Assembly: GCA_963712715.1 (NCBI GenBank)
Contig: CAVQJI010000054.1
Location: 1-64,000, forward strand
Source of the DNA: JAFEDN01 sp963712715
Lineage (GTDB): Bacteria > Pseudomonadota > Gammaproteobacteria > Coxiellales > Coxiellaceae
DNA: 64,000 nt
Reading direction: 5' to 3'
Shown here: positions 10,501 to 22,800 of the stretch, piece by piece
How the letters are laid out: each line of letters starts with the position of its first letter
Position numbering within the stretch: position 1 is the first letter of the stretch
Position numbers and translations under genes: made by a program
Notes under the pieces: generated by a model
What the model was told of the DNA's origin: nothing
The model's database searches: none
Seen by the model: only the letters and a program-made list of their open reading frames with translations

Positions 10501-13500
10501 GATTCCCTTTCAATACGCCAAAGTGGGGCAGACGTTTAATTACTTTGTTCCACAAGGGATCTTTTTTGATCCGAATTTAGATGTGATCAGCTTCAGCGCA
10601 CAATTGGAGAGTAACCAAAGTGCCTGGCTGGCTTTTAATGGCATTTCGGCAGCGTTTGCCGGTACGCCCCAGGATCAGGATGTGGGTAATTTCACCATCA
10701 GGTTATCGGCGACGGATAACATTGCCGGTAGTGTGAATACCCACTTCGGCTTGTTGGTGAGTCATTTACCCGTTGTCAAACAGGCTATTCCCAACCAGGT
10801 GGCGGGAATTAATCAAACTTATCAATTGACCGTGCCCGCGGCCACTTTTTTCAGTCAGGACAATTATCCTTTATTTTATTCCGCCCAGCAAAGTAATGGT
10901 TTGGCATTACCCGGCTGGCTGAAATTTAATGGGACTTCACAACAGTTTTCAGGTCAGCCCAATACTACGGGTACTTATTCATTGGTGGTGGTGGCGAGTG
11001 ATCCCTATCAAGGTCAAGTCTCGGCGGCTTTTGCTTTGGTTGTCGAACATTTTCCCACCATAAACCCTTTAGTGACGCTGAGACCGCTTTTGGCAGGGAT
11101 TGGCATTCCTTTCAATTGGCCCATACCGCCGAAGACATTCATTGATCTGGACAATAATGTCTTAACCTATTCTGCGATGCAAACCAACGGCGGCTTATCC
11201 TTACCCCTTCCCAATTGGTTGTCCTTTAATCCTCTGTCACTCATCTTTGCTGGATTGCCGACGTTACCGGTAGGAACTTTCACCTTGCGCTTGCAAGCCG
11301 GCGATCCTTATGGCGCGTCTGCGTGGCAAGACTTTAATTTAACCGTAGCTTATTTTCCGGAAACCTCGACTACGACTACGGTGCCTAATCAGTTGTTAAA
11401 TATTGGCGTGCCCTACACGTTCACCATTCCCAGTAACCTTTTTACAGAAACAGATCAGGCGGTATTGCAGTATTCGGCTCGGCAGGCAGGCAATAGCTCG
11501 TTACCGGGATGGTTATCTTTTAATAGTACCTCCCTGCAGCTGAGCGGTTGGCCTAACATCACGGAGGCTGGTCAATATACGCTGGAAATCGTCGCGACGA
11601 ACCCTGTCGGAGCGAACGCCACGGCAGATTTTTTCCTGATCGTAGAACATTTCCCGCAAGTGGGCGATCTCATCCCCTCCCGATTGGCGGACGTGAACCA
11701 ACCCTTCAGTTGGACACTATCGGGAAATCCTTTTATTGATCAGGATAATCAATTCTTGACTTATGTCGCGCGCCAATCAAGTGGCTCGGGGTTGCCGAGT
11801 TGGTTATCGTTTAACCCCCAAACATTGACTTTTTTCGGTGAACCGACACCCCAACCGACAGATATAGCGATATTTAATTTAATGCTTAGCGCTACTGATC
11901 CTCATGGTGCATCGGCGCAGCAGCAGTTTAATCTGACAGTAGTGCATTTTCCACGAGTCAACAATTCTATTCCATCGCAACTGGCTGATATTGATCACCT
12001 GTATCAATACTCCCTCCCTTCAACTACGTTTGTCGAAGACGATAATTTGGTATTACTCTATGACATTCGACAAAGCAATGGACTGGCTTTACCGAGTTGG
12101 CTAAGTTTTAACGAAATGTCCCGGCAACTGAGTGGATGGCCCAATAGCACCGCTAAGGGGCAGTATGGGCTAGTCGCCATAGCGACCAATCCCGTTGGCG
12201 CTAACGTGACGACCACTTTCCCTTTGATCGTCGAACACTTTCCGCAGGTAGGCCAGTCGATTCCCGCTCAATTAGCAGACATTAGTCAACCTTTTAGTTT
12301 TACTCTGCCTGATACGAGCTTTTTCGATCCGGATGGTGAATCGCTCATCTATACCACCCAGCAGTCCAGCGGTATGGAGTTGCCTGGCTGGCTGACTTTT
12401 TACCCACAAAATCGTCTCTACTCGGGAACACCATCGAATAAAGACTCTTTGGTCCTGGAAGTGACCGCCACCGACCCGGCTGGGGCTTCGGCAACCAGTA
12501 ATTTCACCTTGCAAGTGATTCATTTCCCCGTAGTAGGCCAACCTCAATCGCCGGTAGTGGTGCGTGCTCAAGTGCCTTTTGGTTTTAGCGTTCCGGCCAC
12601 CAGCTTCGATGATGTGGATCAGGTGGGTTTGTCTTATTTAACAGGCCCCTTACCGAGTTGGTTGACATTTAACAGCCAAGGGCTGAGTTTTTCAGGCATG
12701 GCCAGCGTGAATGACATCGGTACTCTGACATTAACCTTAATTGCGAACGATACCCGGGGTGCGAGTGTGGACATGGACTTCAAGCTGGTGGTGCGCGGTA
12801 ATGTGCCGCCGGTAGCGACTCAGGCTTTATCAACGCAAGTAGCGACGGTGGGTCAAGCCTTTAGTTTTGTTCTGCCTAACGGGCTGTTTATCGATACCTA
12901 TAACAACTCCCTGGTTTTTAATGCCACACAGCAGGATGGATCACTATTACCGGCTTGGCTGAATTTTGATAACCATTCCTTATCTTTTTTGGGAACCCCC
13001 GGTCATGGAGATACGAATTTCTATGCCACTCGCACCATTGGTATCGAAGTCCTGGCAGAAAGTGAAGAAGGTCAAGCCGGTACTAATTTTAATATTGAAG
13101 TGGGAGGCATCTCTTGGGGTCAACTAGCGATCACGATCAGTGCGCCGTTGATTTCATTTTTCACGACGCTGTATGCCCTGTATCAAGCGCGTGCGTTGTT
13201 TCTCAATTATTGCCGGAAAAATCAATATACGTTACTGAAAGAAAACGATCCGACGGCGGTGATCGGTCAAAAATTTTCTTATGCCTTGACTACCCCTGAA
13301 GAGAAAATACACCATTTCCGCACAGCCCTTCCTGTGCCCGAGTCAAAAGGTTGTTGCCAATTTTTTAAGCCGGCACAACGGCGGCTACCGGGTACTGAGG
13401 GATTACCCTGGTGGTTGATCTATGATCCACATAGTAATACGCTACACTCCAAAGGAGCGCTTCCTCAAATTAACTGTTCAGCATTAATCGTGCAGGCGGA

Positions 13501-13663
13501 AGATGAAGCCGGTGTGATTTTAGAAAAATTTACGATCAACATCGTACCTCAAAATCAAAATATTCAAGAAATGGATAACAAAGAAACCGATAGAGCGGAG
13601 GTTCAGGGATTGGACGATCACGAAGAGCACCAGGCCTTCGTCCATGTCATCATCTCAAATTGA
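7591..13663 (+). pseudogene. Giant double beta-propeller/Ig-repeat membrane protein 1 (one frameshift)
   Basis: Starts at ATG 7591 behind AAGGAGG and would encode about 2,020 residues. The order is an N-terminal hydrophobic anchor (about residues 20-45), an acidic Ser/Thr-rich stretch ending in TARRLLS, a block of seven LVIVD-like repeats (8275-9165; units STYPAGSG...VAVSGSTVFVAD...GLQVLDVSNPSAP), a spacer domain and a second block of seven (9475-10370). Nine dystroglycan/He_PIG-type Ig repeats follow (10380-13090; WLSFN, SGTP and VGxFTL motifs), then a membrane segment near 13110-13170 and a tail with GCCQFFK. One extra G near 8751-8753 shifts the frame, splitting it into 7591-8778 and 8732-13663. 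A single indel could be recent mutation, a phase-variable site or a sequencing error. Likely a surface or secreted adhesin-like protein (inference). Confidence 0.75.
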
Positions 13664-13919
13664 GCTGATACCTATCAATGAATTGGGCTCATCCCCTCTC
13701 GATACGGATACTTTAATCCGAATCGGGTCACCCTCCGGGGGAGCGCAATCGGTGACGCCTGTATCCAAACCTTCAGAGATTCCTCGCCCTTCTGTGTTGG
13801 CGACAGATTCTCCGTTGATACGAGGCGGCAAGACCTGGGACAGCAAGACGCTTTCTCCAGGGAATCTAAACAAGAACTGTTTCACAACAGGAACTCCCGT
13901 TCAGATCACCCGATGTTGA
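13644..13919 (+). CDS. Possible out-of-frame continuation of the giant protein tail
   Basis: A 91-codon open frame overlaps the last 20 bases of the giant protein gene in another frame. Its product is Ser/Pro/Thr-rich with acidic patches (IELIPINELGSS), similar in character to the C-terminal end of the second giant protein (DRGIELNILAQ). It may therefore be the original end of the tail, displaced by a frameshift near 13640, rather than a separate gene. No convincing independent ribosome site is seen. Confidence 0.3.
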   Translation: MSSSQIELIPINELGSSPLDTDTLIRIGSPSGGAQSVTPVSKPSEIPRPSVLATDSPLIRGGKTWDSKTLSPGNLNKNCFTTGTPVQITRC

Positions 13920-13990
13920 AGAGGTCACGTTGCGGCGTGATCGCAAACATTGTGGTGCGTTTTACCCATATTTTCAACTGATTTAAGTTG

Positions 13991-14036
13991 TTCTTAAGAA
14001 AAATATTCTTTACAAAGCAACAGAGTGGGATACAAT
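13991..14036 (+). promoter_or_regulatory. Promoter of the second secB with palindrome TTCTTAAGAA
   Basis: The palindrome TTCTTAAGAA (13991-14000) is followed by a sigma70-like promoter with -35 TTTACA (14009-14014), a 16-bp spacer and -10 TACAAT (14031-14036). The ATG of secB copy 2 lies about 40 bases further on. The palindrome matches the one before copy 1 and could be an operator or simply retained duplicate sequence. Confidence 0.6.
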
Positions 14037-14077
14037 CCTATCTTTAACATCAATATTGATTGCAGGAGCACCTAATT

Positions 14078-14590
14078 ATGTCAGAATCATCCACCGCACA
14101 GCAACCCAGTAATGTCTTCGAGATTCAACGTTTGTATGTCCAGAAACAATCCTGCCAAGTACCGCATGCGCCGGGAATTTTTCAGCAGGAACTCAAAGAC
14201 GTCAAGCCGGAAACCACGGTCGAAATGAATATCCAAAACCGGTCATTGAATAACGATCTGTTTGAAGTGACCATGACCTTTCATGTCACGATGAAAACCC
14301 AACAACAAACCGCGTTGAGTCTGGAAGTCACTCAAGAGGGGATTTTCAAATTAGTGAATTTTGATGACAAACAAAAAGATTTTCTATTAGGCGCTTATTG
14401 CCCGGGGATTTTATTTCCGTATGTGCGCAAACAGATTTCGGATTTAACGCAATCAGCGGGTTTTCTGCCGATCACCTTACCGCCGATTAATTTTGAGCAG
14501 GCGTATCAGCAACGTCAGCAGCAGCAACAACAACAACAGCAATCCAATGCTCCTGCCAATGCGGAGTGGGAAAAAGTCACCGTGCAGTAG
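14078..14590 (+). CDS. secB: SecB protein-export chaperone, copy 2
   Basis: A 170-residue SecB paralog, nearly identical to copy 1 through the core (FEIQRLY, VPHAPGIFQQELKDVKPET, LGAYCPGILFPYVRKQISDL, LPPINFEQAY). It has a longer Gln run (about nine) and the same EWEKVTVQ end. ATG 14078 follows AGGAG (14064-14068). Like copy 1 it directly precedes a giant propeller/Ig-repeat gene, so the unit secB-giant protein has been duplicated as a block. Two SecB genes next to very long exported-type proteins suggest that they serve those substrates; this is inference from position only. Confidence 0.9.
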   Translation: MSESSTAQQPSNVFEIQRLYVQKQSCQVPHAPGIFQQELKDVKPETTVEMNIQNRSLNNDLFEVTMTFHVTMKTQQQTALSLEVTQEGIFKLVNFDDKQKDFLLGAYCPGILFPYVRKQISDLTQSAGFLPITLPPINFEQAYQQRQQQQQQQQQSNAPANAEWEKVTVQ

Positions 14591-14709
14591 GAGGCGATAC
14601 AAAAACCCTAAAAAGAACCCAGCCAGGCCAGTCCCATCGCACTCGCGAGCGCCTACCGTATATCGTATATAAAACTGATTTTTAATCATTGAAATTCCAG
14701 GAGGAACCC

Positions 14710-17700
14710 ATGCGACTCGAACAACCTAAATCTTCTTACTCGGCTTATGTCAAAGCCGGTTTAATCTTCGCCGCGAGTACCGCGGCGTTTTTATTAGCCA
14801 AAACCACCGGATTTTTACCGGATTGGCGGCGATGGGGCAGTGAAGAATCCACGGAACTCACTGTCGGCGATTCGTCGGAGAGTTTACTCACTCCCATGAG
14901 CCCGGAGCCACTGACGGAACAGACCGAATTATTTTCTGTTGCTTCAACTACTGATCTGTTATCCCCTCCGCTCTTAACCGATTTTCAGGAACAGTCGCTA
15001 CCGCCTATCCTGCTGGATAGGCAATCCGAAGGCGTGATAGAGCAGAATGATGAAATTGTCATTGACACATCGGTAGTGAAAGCCGCACAGCGCCGATTAT
15101 TGCAAACCGCCTCTCCGGTGACGGTGCAAACTCCCATTCCCAATCAGGTGATTGACGCTTTGCAGCAATATAATTACAACTTAAACAGCGTATTTTCACC
15201 CGGCTACTTCGCCTTGAGCGCCGGAACCTTGCCGTCCTGGCTCAGTCTGCAATATGGCTTTACCGGTAGTTTCAATACTCCCGGTTTGGCGTGGGATGTT
15301 GCCATTCAATCCCATTATGCTTTTGTCGCAGTAGACGGCAGCGGTTTAGTAGTGATTGATATCAGCAATCCCGCTCAACCCAACTTAGTCACTGGTCTTT
15401 CTTTACCAGGTTATGCGTATGGGATAACAATCGAAGGCTCAGTGGCGGCTGTGGCTATGGTGGCGCCAGGCAGTTTGCAATTTGTGAATATCAGTAATCC
15501 CTTACAACCTACTTTACTCAGCAGCTTAAGTTTGCCTGCTAGTGCACGGGATATCTATTGGAGTGGTACGGTGGCGGCGGTAGCTGATACTATGAGGGGG
15601 TTGATGTTAGTTTCCACCACCAATCTCAGTAACCCCATGATCAATGGTTCGTTAATGCTGACCGGTTCCGCCATGGGCTTAGCCATACAAGGGACGGTCG
15701 CGTATGTGGCGGATGGCAGCGCTGGTTTGCGCCTGGTGAATGTCAGCAATCTCAACACCCCCGTGCCGCTGGGATCGTATGTGGTTGTCGGCGGTGATCA
15801 AGCCTATGATGTGGCGGTGCAAAATTCGCTGGCGTATGTGGCTTACGGGACTTCCGGTCTGCGGATTGTGAATGTCACCAACTCGTCTGCGCCGGTACTG
15901 GTCATGACCCTTCCTGCCGTCGGCTCGGTACAAGCCGTGATGGTGCAAGGCTCATTAGCCTTTGACAGTGATACGCTGGGGTTCCCTGTGGAATGTCAGT
16001 AATCCCAGCCAACCGGCCTTGTGGGGTTCGTATAAATCAGGTGGTGTCGCTTCAGAGATGGTCTTGTCAGGTAGTCTGCTGATGATGGCGTATGGTTCCT
16101 CCGGCCTGCAAATCGCCGATCTGCGCACCGGTCAACTGACCGGCACGCCGACCGTGGCGCTATCCGGCCAAAGCTGGACGATCATGGTCGCGGCTCAAAG
16201 CACCAATATGACATTGACCAGCGATTCATTTCAGCTCACCGCCGATCAACTGCCGCATCCGGTCAATACCGGCATCACCGATCTGTCGTTGAATCCGAAC
16301 CCCTTGGTTCCTTTTAGCCAAGCCATCGATACCCGCGTATTATTTGTCGATCCGGACGGCACGTTTTTGTCGTTGGTGTTAGCATTGAATATCAACAATA
16401 ATCCCACCAATACCACCTTACCGGGGTTTTTAAGCTTATCATTAAGTCCAACGCTCAGCGGCTCGGTCACTTTGCCGGGCGGCTCCGCGCAGAAAGTGGC
16501 GATCCAGGGGACGACGGCGTATATCGCGGATCAAACTAACGGCGTGCAAGTGGTGAGTTTCGCCAATCCCACCGCACCGACAGTGATTGGCAGTTATGCC
16601 GTGTCCGGCACTCAGGATATTATTGTCCAGAACAATACCGCCTATGTGGCGGGCAGCGCGGGTCTGTTTATTCTCAACGTGATCAATCCGACCCCAACCT
16701 TGCTGGGCAAACTCACTTCTCCTCAAGCGCTCAATGGCCTGGCGCTAATGAATAACCTCCTGGCTTGGGCGGATAACGGCGGCGTGCAAGTGGTGGATGT
16801 GACCCATCCGTCAGCGCCAGTTAGCTTGGGGCAATTTAACACTAGCGGCATTGGCCGCCAAGTGACTTGGCAAAGTCCCTTGAACAACGAGCTGCTGGTC
16901 GCCGATGACGCCTTCGGTGTGCAGATTTGGGATGTCACCACCCCGAGCGCACCGGTTAAATTAGGAGCGATCACTACGCCCAGCTACGCCACCAGTATTA
17001 CGCCGTTCAATCGTACCAGTGCGGTAGTAGGCGATTTATTTGACGGCTTGCTGCTGATTAATACCGCGCGCCCAGCACTCTGCAAACGATGGGAACGTAT
17101 TCCTCCACCCAAGGCAAGCCCTATGACATTTCTGTTCAAGGCAGTGTGGCGTTTGTCGCCGATTATGATCAAGGTTTGCTGTTGTTGGATATGAGCATTC
17201 CCACGGCCCCACGCAAATTGGGTAGCTATAATACGCCAGGCAACGCTTATGGCGTTGCGGTCTCCGGGCCCACAGTGGTGGTAGCGGCGGACACCAGTGT
17301 ACAAGTGTTAGATGTCTCCACCTGGCAACTCAACGCCTACCCGACGACAAACGACGAAGGCAATTACGCCTTAACGTTTACCGTTGCCGACATTTACGGC
17401 GGTCCCACCTCGGTGAATTTCAATATTCGGGTGGAAGGGGCTCCGCGCGTCAATGGGGTCATTCCACCGCAGTTTGCCAAAGTGGGGCAGGCGTTCAGTT
17501 ATTTTATTCCCCAGGGATTGATCACCGATCCGAATTTCGACACGCTTAGTTTCACTGCGCAATTGGCCGATGGTCAGACATTGCCTAATTGGCTGACTTT
17601 CAATAGCGTGTCGGCGACTTTAACGGGTGTGCCGCAGAGCAGTGCGGTGGGGGTGTATAATGTGTCTTTGACCGCCGTAGACCCGACCAACAAGGGTTCT

Positions 17701-19627
17701 GCGACGGTGAGTTTTACTCTCAATGTCAATTATCTGCCGGCCTTGAATCTGCCGTTGTCGAATCAGCGTGGTGATTGATACGCCGTTCCAGTGGGCGTTG
17801 CCGTCGAACACGTTCACCGACTCCAATCCCATCCCGACCTTGACCTATAGCGCGCAACTGACCACGGGCCAACCGTTGCCGAGCTGGATTACTTTCAATA
17901 ATTTTACCCAAGTGTTTTCCGGCTTGGCCAACGCTAGCCTGGCAGGTAGTTATGATCTCTCCGTCATCGTGATGGATGTCTATGGGGGCCAGGCGAGTGG
18001 CCAATTGACCGTTTTAGTCGAACCGCTACCCCAGTTAGGAATCAATCAAGATTCGCTGGTGACTCCAGTCGGACAGTTGTTCTCGCTGACTTTATCCTCC
18101 AATTTGTTTGTGGATGCGAACCCGCTGACGTACAGCGCCCAACAAACCAGTGGCGCACCCTTGCCCAGTTGGCTGACGTTTAACCCAATTACCGCTGCTT
18201 TCTCCGGCGTACCGGCGACGGTGGATCAGGGGGTGTTGCCCTTGCGCATTACCGCCACCGATCCGTACGGCGGCAGCAGCAGCACCACGTTCAATGTGAC
18301 GGTGCGGATTTTCCCGCAGGCCATAGGGACGATTCCGATTCCACCGCGTTTCCGTGAACTGAAAACCGTGAATTTTACCGTGCCCTCTGGATTGTTCACC
18401 GATGCGGATAGCAGTGTGGTGTTAACCTATAACGCCACGCTACAAGGCGGTGGTGCGCTGCCGAGCTGGTTGAGTTTTACCCCCGGCAATATGAGCTTTT
18501 ATGGCTGGCCGTTGGTGCAGGATGAGGGCACGCTTAACCTTGAAGTTGTTGCTTCAGACGGGCAAGGTGGCAGCGTGGCATTGCCGGTGACTTTCACCAT
18601 TGATCCCAACTATCCACCGGACGTCTCGCAGCCGGTGTCCAATCAGGTGGCGAGTATCGGCGATTTGTTTACGTTCTTTGTGCCGACGGGGACGTTTACG
18701 GATCGCAACAATGATGCTTTAACTTACAGCACTCGGCAAATTGATGGTGAAGATTTACCGGGTTGGTTGCGGTTTATCAGTCAAAACGGTTCCAGTTTAT
18801 TCACTGGCACGCCTGGACGAAGCGACACCAATCCGATTTCCGATAAAATCATCGACATTGCCTTAAGCGCCAGTGATGGCTTAGCCCAAACTACGACATC
18901 ATTCACTGTCACCGTGCAAGGCACTTCCAATTTTGGCTGGTTTTTAAGAATCGGCGGCCCCTTGTTATCTGTTTTTACGGTATTGCTGGGTGTCTATGCC
19001 AAGCGGGCGTTATGCATCAACCGTTACAAACCGCAGCGTTATCGAAAACCGGAACAAACCGCGGTGATGGGCCAGGCGTTTAAATACCCCTTCAAAACCC
19101 CGTTGGAACAGATTTATAAGCTGCAGGTCGAACTGCCGCATGATCCGCGTCGCTGTTGCAGCTTCTTTAAGCATCCGAGTGAGCTGTTTAAATCTGAGCG
19201 CGATAAACTCCCGGGTGGTTTTGAATTGCCATACTGGCTGGAGTACGACATGGATTCAAATCAGTTATTGTCCAAAGGCCGGGTGCCCACGGATATCCGT
19301 TACCAGGCTCTGGTGGTGCAGGTGAAAGACAAGGCAGGGATTATTCTGGAGCAGTTTTCACTCAGAGTGGTATCGCTGGAATCCGCACCGATGCTCTCCC
19401 ACACGGTGGTGTCGGATGAAGAAACGCCTGTCGTGCAGCGGGAATCCAAGGCCGACCTCGATTCCGATCGAGGAATCGAGTTGAACATCTTAGCCCAAAG
19501 GCATCCTACCAGCAGCAGTCCGAATTCGGTTTATAGCGAAAATCGGAGGAAGAGTAGAGATTTGATAGAACCTGTCAGCCCCAGCAGCAGCAGTAGTGTG
19601 AGACTTACTGTGGGAGCTGAAAATTAA
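14710..19627 (+). pseudogene. Giant double beta-propeller/Ig-repeat membrane protein 2 (three frameshifts)
   Basis: Start ATG 14710 behind CAGGAGG. The reconstructed product is about 1,640 residues: N-terminal anchor (YVKAGLIFAASTAAFLLAKT), acidic linker ending AQRRLLQ, seven LVIVD-like repeats (15255-16135), spacer, seven more (16440-17335), about five Ig/dystroglycan-type repeats (17340-18920), membrane segment (about 18935-19000) and a tail with RRCCSFFK and a Ser-rich end. Three indels break the frame: near 15975-15995, near 17073-17085 (a CCCC run reduced to CCC) and near 17760-17770. The open pieces are 14710-16002, 15962-17194, 17089-17778 and 17768-19627. All domains are otherwise well kept, so the loss is recent or the indels are errors in short base runs. 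The repeats diverge clearly from those of protein 1. Confidence 0.75.
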
Positions 19628-19779
19628 GGGTTCCAGATGGATAATCCAATCTTCCCCACAGTCGTGTTTAAGCACTGGTACAGAACCCGCAGCAAAGACG
19701 GTCATCCCCAGCCGGTGCTGCCCTGCCGTCACCCCGACCTATGTTACCGTTGCCCTGCGGCTGGATCGGAATTTCGTCA

Positions 19780-19807
19780 CCCCGCGACTTTGATCGCGGG
19801 GTTTCAT
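19780..19807 (+). terminator. Hairpin terminator between giant genes 2 and 3
   Basis: A perfect 8-bp stem CCCCGCGA / TCGCGGGG (19780-19787 and 19794-19801) with a 6-base loop is followed by TTTCATT. It sits 150 bases after the end of giant gene 2 and 24 bases before the ribosome site of gene 3, so it may end transcription or attenuate it. The rest of the 19628-19830 gap shows no gene. Confidence 0.6.
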
Positions 19808-19830
19808 TATTAAACTAAAGGAGAAACCTC

Positions 19831-22800
19831 ATGCGACCAACCCAACCCCAATCATCCTGGTTCCACTACGCCAAAGCCGCAGCGGTGTTTACGTTGACTA
19901 CGGCAACCTACTTGCTCGCTCGCACCACTGGCTGGCTACCGGGATGGTTTAGTGGCTCATCAGAAGATACTGACAAATCTTCTGCATTGACCACGTCATC
20001 TACAGAAACATCATTAATCCCAATGATAACAACAACTGATTTACAAACGATAGAATTTTCCGATTTAATCATCACCGAAGAAGAAAGCGATCAATCTCAA
20101 ATTTCATCCACACAACGGCGCTTGCTGCAACAACAAACTCAACAAAGTTCATTAAGGATAGTCAATCCAATCCCTGATCAAATCGCTCAGATTGGTAGAC
20201 CTTGGAATTTTTCAGTGTCCGGTATTTTTTCATCCAGCAATCCAATTATTTTGATAGCTACCCAAGCAGGACAGCCTTTACCCGCTTGGTTGAGCTTTCA
20301 GCCTAAACTTTTGAGCACCTATCTGACTCCAGGCGGGGCTGGTAGTGTGGCGATGTTAGGGTCGGCAGTTTTTGTTGCGGGAAGTGGAACTGGGTTAGAG
20401 GTGCTAGATATGAGCAACCCCAGCGCACCGATTTTACAGAGCACCTATCCGGCGTTTGAAGCAGGCGTTATAAGAGTATCAGGATCGACAGTCTTTATCG
20501 CGGATAGTGCTGGTTTACAGATACTGAATATGAGTAATACAAGTGCACCGGTTTTACGGAGCATCTATCGGGGTGCAACGTCGATTTCTGATGTAGCCAT
20601 ATCAGGGTCTGCGGTCTTTGTCGCGGATTGGACTGCCGGCTTGCAGGTGCTGGATGTGAGCAATCTCAGCCAGCCCATTTTACGGAGCACCTATCCTGCA
20701 GTGGGAGCAGATGTAGGTGTAGTGGTATCAGGGTCGACGGTCTTTGTCGCAGACGATACCGGGGGTTTACGGATATTCGATGTCAGTAATCTTAACACAC
20801 CGATCTTAAAGGGTACTTATCCAGTGAGTTCAAGTAGTGTTTTTATAAGCATAGCCCTATCGGGATCGGCGGTTTTTATCACGGACTATAAGAATGGTAT
20901 ACAGATACTGGATGTGAGCAATATTAGCCGACCAATTTTGCGAAGCATTTATCCGGTAATCTCGGAATTTGTAGCAGCATCGGGATCAATGATTTTTATT
21001 TCAGATAGGTCTACTGGTGGTTTACAAATGTTGGATGTGAGCAATCTCAGCCAACCGATTTTACTGAGCACCTATCAGATGGATATATCGGGAGCTCAAA
21101 GTATTGCAGTATCGGGATCGATAGTCTTTGTTGGCCCTAGATATGGTTATAACTTACAGGTGCTGGATTTAAGTCAAGGTTTATTTGTGGGTACTCCTCC
21201 ATTCACGAGTCATGTAGGACAACAAATTATCACTTTAACGGCTCAGGATTTAGTAACCGGAGAAAAATTATCTTCATCGTTTCGGTTGATCCTAAATAAT
21301 TTCCCCTATTCGCTTCAAACCGCGGTTTCAGATCAGAGTGTTTTTCCAGAGCAGACATTAGCATTACCTGTGAGTACCCGTTTATTTAGCAGTTCTGCCC
21401 CTTTAGGCTTATCTCTGTCTTTGTCCTTGCAGGGGAATGGGGTGAAGCCCGCATGCTTAAGCTTAATACCTAATTTCCTGTTATTAAGCAGCTATTCATT
21501 AGGCAACTATCCGGCGTATTATTCACCCCCGATTTTCATGGGTACTAACGGCCTGGCAGTATCAGGGACGACGCTCTTTGTCACCGCTTTATTCACAAGC
21601 GTGCCTTCTGGCTTATGGGTGTTGGATGTAAGCAATCCCACCAAACCGATTTTGCTGAGCACTTATCAGCTGAGTTCACAGCAGACCGGTGGTGTGGTGG
21701 TATCGGGATCAATAATTTTTGTCGCAGATGGCCCTGCGGGTTTACAAGTGCTGAATGTGAGCAATCTCAGCGCGCCAGTTTTGCTGAGCACTTATCCCGC
21801 GGGTTCAGGTGGAGTTGCTTCAAGTGTGGCGGTGTCAGGATCAATAGTGTTTGTCGCAGACGGCGCTGCTGGTTTACAAGTGCTGAATGTGAGCAATCTC
21901 AGCGCGCCGATTTTGCTGAGTACTTATCCAGCAGGTTATGGTGGATATGCTTCAAACGTAGTGGTGTCAGGATCGATAGTTTTTGTCGCAGATGGTAGCG
22001 GCTCTGCTGGTTTACAAGTGCTGAATATGAGCAATCTTAGCGCACCGATTTTGCTGAGCACTTTTTCAGCCACGACAGGTTTCATTTATACTGGGGCGGA
22101 TTACGACCTGGTGGTGTTGGGGTCGACGGTCGTTGTAGCGAATATTGAAGGCCTACAGGTGCTAGATGTGAGTAATCTCAGCGCGCCGATTTTACGGAGC
22201 CGCTATGTGATGACAGAGAATGCTTACACTATGCTGCTATTAGGGTCGACAGCTTTTATCAATACGTATGTGGGTTTCCAGGTGCTGGATGTGAGCAACC
22301 TCAGTCAGCCAATTTTATTGAGTACCTATTCGATCAATTCAATAGGATATGTTTACGGCTTGGCCGTGTCAGGATCAACGATCTTTGTTGCGGATAATAT
22401 TGCCGGTTTACAAATCCTGGATATGAGTCAACAAACCTTAACAATAACCCCTTCTATGGCAGATGTCGGCAATTATCCTATGCGTTTAACTGCAACAGAT
22501 AGTTTAGGTGGTAGCAGTTATATTGATTTTACTGTTCGCGTCGAAGGTCCTCCGCAATTGAATGGCAGTATTCCTTTGCAACGGGCGTGGGTCGGGCAGT
22601 CATTTACTTATTTTGTACCAACGAATTTATTTGTTGATCCCAATAACGACGTTATTAGTTATAGTGCTAATTTAATCAACGGAAAATTATTGCCGTCATG
22701 GTTGAAATTCAATTCGTTAACTATTAGTTTTAGCGGCGTGCCACAAGTTGGTGATGTGGGAAATTTAACGACTACTTTGTTGGCGACAGATCATATTTGC

